DNA of 64,000 nucleotides from Dryas octopetala (taxonomy: Eukaryota > Streptophyta > Magnoliopsida > Rosales > Rosaceae). Shown here one piece after another: positions 26,691 to 36,018 of the stretch; position 1 is the stretch's first letter, and every line of letters starts with the position of its first letter. The notes beneath the pieces were generated by a model. That model was not told where the DNA came from. It did not search any database and saw nothing but the letters and a program-made list of their open reading frames with translations. A program made the translations under genes and the position numbers. The stretch is from the NCBI GenBank assembly GCA_963921425.1, contig OY992832.1, positions 22,790,835 to 22,854,834 of the forward strand. Direction: 5' to 3'.

Positions 26691-27113
26691 GTTATCGACG
26701 AGTTCATCTATTTTTATTATGGGATATAGTTTTGTAAATTGTCAAATTTATCCGTATGCCATGCAGACGTCTACACTATAATCATTTTCTTGCTTGGAAT
26801 GGGTAGATTTAATTATACATAGTAATGATCACATTACATCATTTCATCATCATCATTGTTATCGACAAGTTCATCTATTTTTATTATGGGATATAGTTCA
26901 GAAAAAGGTAGTTTGATTTTGGTAAAAACTGGAAAAAGTTGGTAAATCAACCAATTACTGAAAATTATTAAAAAAAAAAAAACCAAATCGATTATTACTA
27001 AGTTTGTAAATCGTCAGATTTGTCCATATGCTATGCAGACTTCACTATAATCATTTTCTTGCTTGCAATGGGTAGATTTAATTATACATAGGAATGATCG
27101 ATCACATTACATA
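26691..27113. repeat. Segmental direct duplication, second copy interrupted
   Basis: Copy 1 (about 26691-26839) and copy 2 (about 26858-27113) share GTTATCGACGAGTTCATC/GTTATCGACAAGTTCATC, GGGATATAGTT, AATCATTTTCTTGCTTG and GGGTAGATTTAATTATACAT. Copy 2 carries about 100 extra bases (about 26899-27001) right after GGGATATAGTT that are absent from copy 1. The extra block contains a 12-A run and is bounded by AGTT on both sides. No gene is seen. Confidence 0.8.
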
Positions 27114-27115
27114 TG

Positions 27116-27700
27116 TTAAACAAAAATGATAAGTAAAAAATAATATTATTCAACATAATTTCACACAAATTCATTTAAGGAATGAGAGTTTTATTATTTT
27201 GGGTACGACCCATTTAAGATGGAGTACATCTCTTAATTATAGTCTTTTGGCTCAAGGGAATACCATTTAATTCCAATTGTAATGAAATCAATGGATCACT
27301 TTGTGAGTGTTTGGATTTTCAATAGGTGAAAGACTCATTGAAAAGAATATTTGGTTAAGTGTTTGACATTTAGAGATTTGTAAGATTTATTTGCGATTGC
27401 ATTTGCACCCAGTTTTTTTAGGTTTCCTACGTACTCATTGCGGGATCAAACTACACGTAGTTCCAATGTTTTGGGAATTAGTGTGTGAGTGACACATTTA
27501 AATGATTTAAGTAATTTATGTAGGTTTTAAAGCCCTTGGATTTAATTTGAAAAATTAATTTAGGGACTTTGTGTATGAAATTAATTTTTGAGAAATTTAG
27601 ATGAATTTGGTTTGGTTGCGGTTGCGGTTACGATTGCACCGGTAGGTTGCCTACATACCTTGATGGGATCAAACCGAATGTAATTCGTTAAGGAATTTGA
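27116..27700. other. Intergenic DNA
   Basis: This is AT-rich DNA with two similar phrases (GTTTCCTACGTACTCATTGCGGGATCAAAC and GGTTGCCTACATACCTTGATGGGATCAAAC, each about 30 bp, near 27421 and 27646). They suggest a diverged duplication. No gene is seen. Confidence 0.4.
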
Positions 27701-27714
27701 CTTGGTTGCCTTTG

Positions 27715-27920
27715 TGCCATTTTGGAGGGTTGGTTTTGGACCAATTGAAGGAAGTGATTTTGTACCACTTGAGAAAGTTGGTATTGTATCAATTTGAGAA
27801 TTTGGATTTGATATATTTGGTTTTGTATCAATTTGAGAAAGATAATTTGTATACCATTTAAGAAAGTTGGTTTTGTACCATTTGAAAGAGATGGATTTGT
27901 ACAATTTGAGAGTTGTATTA
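27715..27920. repeat. Degenerate minisatellite, unit about 24-25 bp
   Basis: About eight diverged copies of a unit like GGTTTTGTACCATTTGAGAAAG follow each other. The minus-strand open frame across it (about 120 aa) is a by-product of the repeat, not a gene. Confidence 0.75.
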
Positions 27921-28256
27921 GAGATTTGGAATTGAAGAAAATGAGTCAACTAATTATTTTGTATCAATTATTTAAGGTGCTGTTATTTGCACACCTTATT
28001 TCCTCTCTTTGCACACCCTTCTTAACTTAATTTTTGAATTTACTTAATTGACACAAAGAGAAAATCACTTAAAATGTATGTGCTATTTGAATTAGTAGAC
28101 TAATCTGAAATATTTTTTTGTTCATAGATTATAGTTGATGGGTGCATTTTGTAATTGAGCCTATTTTTTAACCCTTCTTCTTCTTCTTGGCGTCTTGGAC
28201 AGTGGCTGCGGCTTGGGGTTGCAGTGACAGAGAAAGGGAGACAGGAGAGAGGGAAG

Positions 28257-28311
<55 letters not shown>
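28257..28311. repeat. (GA)n microsatellite
   Basis: About 26 uninterrupted GA units sit in a GC-richer intergenic patch (28180-28400). Open frames on both strands here are simple-repeat artefacts. Confidence 0.9.
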
Positions 28312-28315
<4 letters not shown>

Positions 28316-28399
28316 GGGTTGCAGCGAGAGAGAAGAGAACGTGGGGGAGGAGACAGAATGAGGAGGTGACCGGTGGTGGTCTCACCACCTGGTTCACCG

Positions 28400-29367
28400 G
28401 CGATCTCCTAGCATTGCATTATCACTATTATATTCAGTTTCAAAGTTTCTAAGGATTGACATGCCAGAGACATCACATGCACAGTGTCAAATATTGTGAA
28501 CAAATTGGTAGTGGCAAATTTGGACCCTGCAACAGCTAGCTATGGGGTTTCTAGGTCCCTTTCTTTCGGTAGTTTCTTTTCTATTTATCATAAGAATAGT
28601 CATGTCCTGGTACCCAAAACTTCCAGTGGCCTCTTCTCATCCCAACAGGAAAGTTGATCCCACCTTCAGGAGGTGTGGATGTAACCCCTGTGGTCTGGTT
28701 TGCATTGATTAGTTTCCTAAGTGAGATATTAGTACGGCCACAAGGGCTACTTGTTCTTCTCTCTCAAAAGGTTAATTAGCATTGCTTTACTATTGTGCGA
28801 TATAGGAGATTTGTTTTTGTGGGGAGAGTGAATATTAATAATAAACTTCATCATTGCATTGCGTGGATGAATATGATGTATAACGCATTATATAAACACG
28901 TTTGGAATTTGCACACTTTGTTGTATAATTACACTTTGTGATCGACAATGATAATCTACTTATTTTAAATCAAGGTCTTGCTTGCCTTTCTAGAATTTTC
29001 CTCATCTCCCTCAGCCGGGGACATAATGTTTAATTTGAATAATATCGGTGGATAAATCAAATGCCTTTGATCGCTACCTCAAAATGGTAGTCCCCTATCA
29101 TTGTCCATTAAGAGAAGAAGTGCTGTTTTTGGAAAAAAAAAAAAAAAAGAAGACGTAGGAAAGTTTGTTTCCATCAACAATATCACGTTTGAAAATTATG
29201 AACCATACAAGTGCAACAAGACACTGTCGAACTATGAAGGGAACTACAACCCAAAACTTCAAATATCTTGGAGGTGGTAAATGGTCACTAATACAATGAG
29301 CTAATCCAAAATGCAGAGAAAACCATCATCACCCTAGACCGTTCTCACACAACAAGAAAACCCTAGT
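28400..29367. other. Intergenic DNA downstream of DRE2
   Basis: This is unremarkable AT-rich sequence with a 16-A run near 29132. The part next to 29367 should hold the DRE2 3' UTR (minus strand). No gene or clear repeat is seen. Confidence 0.4.
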
Positions 29368-29433
29368 TTATATGTCAGCTGCAAGGAAGTTGCTTGATAA
29401 CAGTACCTGAGAAAAAGGGAGGTTAACTGTTAC

Positions 29434-29485
<52 letters not shown>

Positions 29486-31826
29486 GGTTCCAATTACCTT
29501 CTCACCGGGTTTGAATGGAGGAAGACCTTTATAAGGACATGTAGAGCATCGAAAAGCATCACCTAGTCCACACTGCACAATGTACAACTTTCAGAGCAGA
29601 GTAAAGGGGAAAAGAACAAAAAAGATCCTAAAAGAGCAGGCTAAATCAGCACTCATTTAGCAGAACTTATCAGCTACTACAGAACATACACTGCCACATG
29701 CGGACTGAAAATTGTTTAACAAATCTTCAGTGGGTTCTAATTTCTCTACTTTCTGCTCTACTTCAGCCCTCCCACAGCTGCAATTTTTACAAGCTTTCCT
29801 TGTGCTTCCGACTTCACAATCATCAGCTGCATAAGCACATTGCTCAGTACATGGTTAAAAAATCACAAAAATTACACTGAGACAAACACTGAAGACAATT
29901 CAACAAAAAAATAATATAATAATAATTTTTGAGCCATGATGTCTTACGTAGTATCAGCTGGGGTTTCTTCAAGTCCTCCTCTGTTAATAGACTATCCTCA
30001 TCAATCAGATCTGAATCATCATCAATCTGGACTTTGGGTAAAGTTTTTGTGGTCTTTTTTAGGGCAAAGGACGAACCAATCTTCCAAGAAGGTTTTTCGG
30101 CCTTGACCTACAGAATAACATAATAGAACAAAATTAAAGATAACTCTCTAAACACAGTACATAAAAAAGGGAGGGGGGGACACTGTATAATGTATGGTAT
30201 AGAAAAGCACTGTGGTTCCTAATTAGGAAAAAAAATGAGCAAGTGAAGATAACACATGTTACAAAGTATAGATTATATCAAAAGCATCCATCCAAAATTC
30301 CATATACAAAGTATATCTAATGATAAGCTGTCATGAAGCCAGAGATTATTTATTGTAGTAAGAAAAAAATTAAAATTAAAATGTTTCAGAGTAACTAGCA
30401 AAGGCAGTGAGGACATTTTCTAGAGGATTGCATGACAGAAGAAATTCATATGTAGGATCCCAACTACATCCTGATAAGGATCCACATAGCCAACTCCAAA
30501 CAGTTGGGATTAAGGCTGAGATGAGTTGAATTAATATTCGTGTAACAAACTTAAAACACAAAGGGAAGAAATGAGAAATTACAAGATCATGCCAATGAAT
30601 ACTAGTAACACTGAAACCTACCCCAAAGGACAATTCAGATGATGAGATTGATTTCATTTGAAGAGCTTGTGCTTCTAGAAAACCAGCCAATAGTAACTTG
30701 CGCTCAAAGGTCGTCTGCAAGAAAACCCAAGTAAGATTTCTCACTGCAAACTAAATCTATAATGGCACCGTGTGAACATGAATTACTTTATCTGTTTCCA
30801 CTATGGAAGAATCAGAAGTCTTGGAAATTAGGATTGTTCCACCAGGCTTCAAGACTCTTGAGATTTCCCCTAACAACTGCTCACTTGGGAATTCAATTGA
30901 TCTACAAAGAGTAAAAACAATGTCCACAGAAGAAGACCCCAGTGGCAGCTGACCTGTCATAAGTCAAAAACAAATCAGATGAACACTAGGTTAATTCGAT
31001 CAAATTTTGATTATTGTGCAACTATGATGTATATCTATACATGCACAGATACATACATATACATACACATACAAGCTCTAGTGAGAAGTTAAATGATTAT
31101 TCAATCAGATACATATTCACCAAGCATTTCATAACAAATAAATTTCTAGATGACATTGGGAAGGGGAGACAAAATAAAAGAGACGCTACTACATTAAATC
31201 ACATAAGGGGAATAAGAAACTTACTTTGAGAAGCCACTTGAGTGATAATTTGAGGTTCACACTTTTCAGTAGCTCCATTCCCAAGCTCCCTCAATACATC
31301 AAGAACAAGACTAACAGGCAGAACCGCATCATCTGTAAATGCCAGCACAGATCCCTGCAAAAACCCAGTCAAACAATTTCAGTAGGGCTGCACCCAAATT
31401 ACATAAACATATCACAAGCTCAACAAAAACAATAATAAAGTCAGGTGCCACCCAAATTACATAAACATATAAACTTTTACTACTAAAAGTTTTGAAACGG
31501 AGTCTAACAGGTCGCAAGGATAAATTCAGGTGCTTCTTATCATAATTTAGAGAAAAAAAGGAAAATTTTTTTTGTTATCAAACTTTTTCGTAAACGGAGT
31601 TTAAGGTCGATTACAGCCTCAGCTTAAAATACTCACTTTCACGACCAAGACTAAAGCATTCAACTTTCCTTTTCTATTTTTAATTTTCAGATTTCTGAAC
31701 AACCAAACAGGCATGAATCACAGCAACAAAATTGGAATCATTAAAAGCGAAAACACAAACGCATTGGATTGAAATGTAAACAATTTCAGCGACAAGAGAA
31801 AATAAAATTGAAGGCGGACTCACCAT
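29368..31826 (-). CDS. DRE2: DRE2/anamorsin (CIAPIN1), cytosolic Fe-S cluster assembly factor (8 coding exons, 267 aa)
   Basis: This is an electron-transfer protein of the cytosolic iron-sulphur assembly pathway. With its partner diflavin reductase (TAH18/ATR3) it supplies electrons for cluster building; it acts in the cytosol. Coding exons (minus) are 31824-31826, 31225-31354, 30787-30953, 30622-30714, 29948-30107, 29690-29826, 29498-29572 and 29368-29406, summing to 804 nt in frame. The N-terminal methyltransferase-like domain shows [20 protein letters not shown] and [17 protein letters not shown]. An acidic linker ([21 protein letters not shown]) follows. The first Fe-S motif is C-x8-C-x2-C-x-C in [21 protein letters not shown]. 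The twin CX2C motif is [19 protein letters not shown]. The end is FLAADI. All cluster cysteines are present. Oddly, exon 1 contributes only the ATG codon. It is divergent from the CCHC gene, 4.2 kb away. Confidence 0.93.
29438..29481. repeat. (GA)n microsatellite in the last DRE2 intron
   Basis: About 22 GA units (CT on the transcribed strand) fill much of the 91-bp intron between exons 29498-29572 and 29368-29406. They provide a long pyrimidine tract, a little upstream of the acceptor. Confidence 0.9.
31386..31471. repeat. Short direct repeat in DRE2 intron 1
   Basis: A block containing CACCCAAATTACATAAACAT occurs at about 31391 and again at about 31448. It is a small local duplication with no known function. 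Confidence 0.6.
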
Positions 31827-32038
31827 GCCGTCGACAGTCGATCAAATCTTCAAGGCCTAGAGCGAAACGGTGCGTATCGAATTTTCTACACGCAACAACG
31901 CCTAGTGCTCTTATTTGTGCGCGTTGCCGATCGGGTCTAGGCTGGGACTTGCTGGGAGAACAAAGACTATGGGAAGAGAGAGGGAGAGAAGAGGAAAAAA
32001 AGGAGACCAAAAGCTTCTGCCGGCGTGAGAGGAGAGAG

Positions 32039-32041
<3 letters not shown>

Positions 32042-32090
<49 letters not shown>
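32042..32090. repeat. (GA)n microsatellite upstream of DRE2
   Basis: About 23 GA units followed by GAA-rich sequence lie about 220 bp upstream of the DRE2 start codon, in the 5' UTR or core promoter. Such CT/GA tracts are common in plant 5' leaders and can bind BPC-type GAGA factors. Confidence 0.85.
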
Positions 32091-32149
32091 AAAAGAAGAA
32101 GAAGAAGAAGAAACTGATTTTGATAAGTTGAGGTTATTGCGTCTCTATG

Positions 32150-33180
32150 GGGTCTTGTGTTCGAATCATGTACTCTGATTGAAGTTTTAGTTTGTTAGAG
32201 TTAGTTTTTTTGAGTTTTAGGAATTTAGAGCATTCAAAATTTACTAAAAAATAATTAAAAGTTTAAAACACATAATTTAATAGATACCAAATTACCAAGT
32301 AATTTAAATAGTTTTTAATAGCATACTGATTTACAATAACAACATTAATACCAACTATAATGAACATATAATAATCAATGGACCCTAAACTAATTTATAC
32401 ACCAGTATAATAAACATATAATGAATCCTAAACTTGCTATAATAAACATATAAACTAGTTCATATACTCTCTTTTTTTGTCATTAAACTATTTTATATAT
32501 ACCCTAAAACATATATGTTTAATGTTTTGGTATTTGGGGTTTGGTGTATAGGGTTTGGGGTTTGAAGTTTGGAGTTTTGGGGTTTGAGGTTTGGAGTTTT
32601 TATTACATATGTTTTATAACATATCATTTACAAATAAATGTTTTTAAATTTGTATAATATATTTCTATATAAAAATAATTAAAAATACCCTAAATTCTAA
32701 TATTATACCATATCATAAACCTTAATTAGGGTATATAGGGTATAAGATACAGTGATATACCATATCCTAATATTATATCATATCCTAAATATTTCTATAG
32801 CTATATATACCAACTATGAATTATAGTCTTAAGGTATAGGTTATAGGATATAAGGTATATGATTTAAAATTTGTAAAACACACAATAGGCCAATAGGGTT
32901 TAAGGTATGAGATATAGGAATAAGATATAGGCTTTAGAATTTAGTTTATAGTTATATGGTATAAATTGTTTAGGATATGATATAATATTAGGGTTTATGG
33001 TATTTTTAATTAGTTTTTATATAGAAATGTATTATATAAATTAAAAAACATATACATTATTAATTATAGAGTTTAGGGTTTATAAATTTATATATGTTTT
33101 ATATAAATTATACGAATGTATTATAGAAAGATATTTTAGGGTATATAAATGTATAAAAATGTAATATTTAAATTAAATGT
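32150..33180. repeat. AT-rich spacer with degenerate GGGTTT/TATAGGG repeats
   Basis: The segment holds degenerate heptamer-like repeats (TTTGGGG, GGGTTTGG, TATAGGG) around 32520-32600 and 32710-33010, similar in wording to those inside the hAT element at 33512-35199 (for example GGGGTTTGGTGTAT in both). No gene is seen. Confidence 0.55.
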
Positions 33181-33689
33181 TATATATACTCGGTCTAGTT
33201 CGGTAAATCGACAGCTCCGGGTCTAAGAACATGAACCAGACATACCAGTTCGGTTGGCAATTCGGGCTCCCAGTTTGGTTCCTCTCCAGTACAATTATTC
33301 TCGACATCGGTTGAGCCGATTTTGGGTCCAATCTCGATTTTTTGGTCAAACCGGCCCAGCCCTATTCAGGTGTGTAATCAAAAGAGAATTTGGCTAGGTT
33401 GATTGGTTTGTTCGAAAAAAAAAAAAAAAAAAAAGTTGATCGGTCAAACTTTTAACTACAAAGGATACAGCCAAGCTAGTTTGTTTTTACAGGCTTCACA
33501 AGCCTTATTCTTAGGGATGGCAACGGGGCGGGGCGGGGCCGGGGGTGCCACCCCCATCCCCCGCCCCCGAAATTTTTTGAATCCCCGAATCCGCCCCAAA
33601 TCCCCGACTATGTAAACGGGGATTCCCCGTCCCCGACCCCGCCAGGGAGTGGCTTCCCCGAACCCGCCCCGAATCCCCCACCTATGTAA

Positions 33690-34075
33690 AGAGAGATCGC
33701 AGAGAGGATGGCGAGTGGCAAACGGCGACGGCGACCAGAGAAGGAGATCGCAGAGAGAGGACGGCAAACGGCGACGGCAAGAGGGCGAGACAGAGAGGCG
33801 ACTGGCGAGACTCGGGGTTGCGAGACAGAGGGGCGAGATGGTGGCGAGAGAGCGGCGAGACAGAGATGGTGGCGAGAGAGCGGCGACACAGAGAGTGCGA
33901 GACAGAGGGACGACCGGCGAGAGTGCGAGACGAGCGGCTCGATGGTGGAGACTGGCGAGATGGTGGCGACTGGCGACTTGGCGAGAGGGCGGCGCGACTG
34001 CGAGAGAGACGCAGTGACTGAGAGAGATAGAGAGTTAGAGATTGAGAGTGAGAGTCTGAGAGATTAGATATTTAG
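33690..34075. repeat. Purine-rich imperfect repeat inside the hAT element
   Basis: This is GC-rich sequence of diverged words such as GGCGAGAG, GCGACTGGCGAGA and ATGGTGGCGAGAGAGCGGCG. It stays open in several frames on both strands for up to about 120 codons. The predicted peptides are Arg/Gly/Glu-rich or Ser/Pro/Arg-rich low complexity and resemble nothing I know. Confidence 0.7.
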
Positions 34076-34105
34076 ATCACAGTTTTTTTTTTTTTTGTTT
34101 TTTTT

Positions 34106-34880
34106 TTTTTTGTTTAGGGTTTGGTGTATTGGGGTTTGGAAGTTTGGGAATTGGGGTTTTAAAACATATATATAAATATATAATTTAACAAACATACATT
34201 TATATATGTTAGTACATTTAACAAAAATACATATTAATACCCTAAACATATATATTTGTTAATTTACTTAAAAAATAATTTAACAAATATATGTTTTTTC
34301 ATTTATATAAAGCTTAGGGTTTAGGTTATTAATTTTATGATCTAAATTATGTATAAATATATAAATTGAAAGAATAAGGTTAGGGTTTAGGGTTTAGGTT
34401 ATTAATTTTATTATCTAAATTGTGTATAAATATAGGGTTTAGGATTAATAAGTTTAGGGTTTAGGGTTTATGGGGTTTAGGCTTTAGGGTATAGGGTTTA
34501 GAGTTTTATTATCTAGATTGGAATAATAAATTTAGGGTTTAGGCTGTATGGGGTTTAGGCTTTTAGGGTATAGGGTTAGAATATATGGTATAGGGTATAG
34601 GTTTAGGGTATAGGGTTTAGAATATATGGTATAGGGTATAGGGTATAGGGTTTAGGGTTTAGGGTTTTATTATCTAGATTGGAATAATAAGTTTAGGTTT
34701 TAGGCTTTATGGAGTTTAGGCTTTTAGGGTGTAGGGTTTAGGATATAGGGTATAGGGTATAAGGTATAGGGTTTAGGGTATAGAGTATAGGGTTTAGGGT
34801 ATATGGTATATGGTAGGGTATATAGTGTAGGGTATAGGGTATAGGGTTTAGGGTTTAGGGTTTTATTATCTAAATTGTGT
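34106..34880. repeat. Telomere-like higher-order repeat inside the hAT element
   Basis: Many TTTAGGG and TATAGGG heptamers form a larger unit of about 165 bp. It is marked by TTTTATTATCTAGATTGGAA, GGCTTTATGGGGTTTAGGCT or close variants, recurring near 34504 and 34670, with related TTATCTAAATTGTG blocks near 34408 and 34868. The heptamer is that of plant telomeres, but copies are diverged and mixed. It is an expanded minisatellite rather than a true telomere. Confidence 0.75.
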
Positions 34881-34911
34881 ATAAATATATAAATGGGAAG
34901 AGTAAAATCAT

Positions 34912-34985
34912 AAGAACTTGTTGGTCTGATGGTAAGGAGCTGTGGGAGAAAACTTGAGGTGCCAAGTTCGATCCCCCTACATGAC
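34912..34985 (+). mobile_element. SINE-like tRNA-derived promoter
   Basis: TTGGTCTGATGGTAAGG resembles a tRNA A box, and AAGTTCGATCCCC about 37 bp later resembles a B box. Spacing and order fit the head of a tRNA-derived SINE. No poly(A) tail or target duplication was identified, and it lies inside the hAT element. Confidence 0.5.
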
Positions 34986-35209
34986 ACTTTTAACACTAAA
35001 ATATTAATAATATATATTTGGTGTAAACGGGGCGGGTTCGGGGTCGGGGGAGCCAAAACCATACCCGCCCCGCCCCCGACTCGGGTCCCCGCCTAAATCC
35101 CCGAATCCAAACCCGGCCCCATTTATCTCCCCCATTAGGGTTTTAATCGGATCGGGTCCCCGCGGGGATTCGCCCCCGCGGGGATTTTTGCCATCCCTAC
35201 TTATTCTAC

Positions 35210-36018
35210 ACACTAGGAGGGTAAGGGGTGAACATTTAGGGAAATACTCTCACAAATTGGAGGAGGAAGCGGTGCCGAGCGTTCGGCTGCTATAAAAGTT
35301 TTGCTACCGAGCGCTGAACGACGAGAATCCGCAAAAAAAAAAAAGATAAATCTGCCTACAGAAAAACTGTATATATATATGGGTGAATTTATGACATTAT
35401 ATTTTTGACACAAGTTTTCAATGTGACCAATTTTATATATGATTTCAACGATCAGAACTGTCTATTTTTTTTGTCTCTATTAAAAGATCATCCATACAAA
35501 AAATTAGGTAAATCATAAACCATTTATCTATAAAGATTAAATGATCAATATTGGTCAATAAAATAAACACTTAAAATGTTGACCATTTAATTTTTGTAGG
35601 TAAATAATTTTTAATTAACTTAATTTTTTGCAAAAATAATTGTTTAATTGAAACATAAAAAATAAACGGTTTAGATCGTTGAAATCCTATATAATATAGA
35701 CCTCATTAAAAATTTGCGGAAAAAATATGGTATTATGGATTGCCCATATATAAAATTTGTTTCAAAGTTTGATGGTGAGTGGAATTCGCTTTAAAAAAAA
35801 TAATAATAAACAATAAATTGGTACAACATTAGATCTGTCCACGTCATCATCGGAGTATGTCCGAGTCCAATCACAACCGTCAATTACAAACTTCAAAATC
35901 TCCACCAAAAGCCGAAATAGCAAAACCTAACTTTCCAGTTCAATCAAAAGCACGCCTATCTTTTTCTTTGACAGTCGTCACCCCCACAAAATTAGGGTTA
36001 GGGCTTAAGAATTTGAAC
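35210..36018. other. Upstream region of the CCHC gene
   Basis: The first 600 bp are AT-rich and featureless. TTAGGGTTA at 35992-36000 is a telo-box-type motif just upstream of the chosen start, often seen in promoters or leaders of translation- and RNA-related plant genes. An in-frame ATG at 35857 would add 54 residues. Confidence 0.4.

Larger units (their letters stand above)
33512..35199. mobile_element. Non-autonomous hAT element with a perfect 8-bp TSD and composite interior
   Basis: The 1688-bp element starts TAGGGATGGCAA and ends TTGCCATCCCTA. Identical 8-bp direct repeats, CTTATTCT, flank it at 33504-33511 and 35200-35207. An 8-bp duplication with short TIRs and repeated GC-rich subterminal words (CCCCG, GGGGCGGG) is the hAT signature. 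There is no transposase frame. From left to right the interior holds a GC-rich end (33512-33690), a purine-rich GGCGAGAG-type repeat (33690-34075), a telomere-like repeat block (34106-34880), a SINE-like tRNA promoter (34915-34980) and the right GC-rich end (35026-35199). It sits between the divergent DRE2 and CCHC genes. Confidence 0.85.

Noticed and set aside
27581-27949. 122-codon minus-strand frame
   Set aside because: It follows the 24-25-bp minisatellite; repeated peptide wording, no homology recognised.
31769-32131. 120-codon plus-strand frame upstream of DRE2
   Set aside because: It overlaps DRE2 exon 1 on the other strand and ends in a GA/GAA simple repeat (Arg-Glu and Lys runs).
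33190-33366. GC-richer block ending AAACCGGCCCAGCCCTA, like a hAT right end
   Set aside because: The phrase resembles hAT subterminal sequence, but no left end or duplication is visible, so I did not call an element.
33649-34067. Overlapping open frames of 119-122 codons on both strands
   Set aside because: They cover a purine-rich imperfect repeat inside a non-autonomous hAT element; peptides are Arg/Gly/Glu low complexity with no domain.
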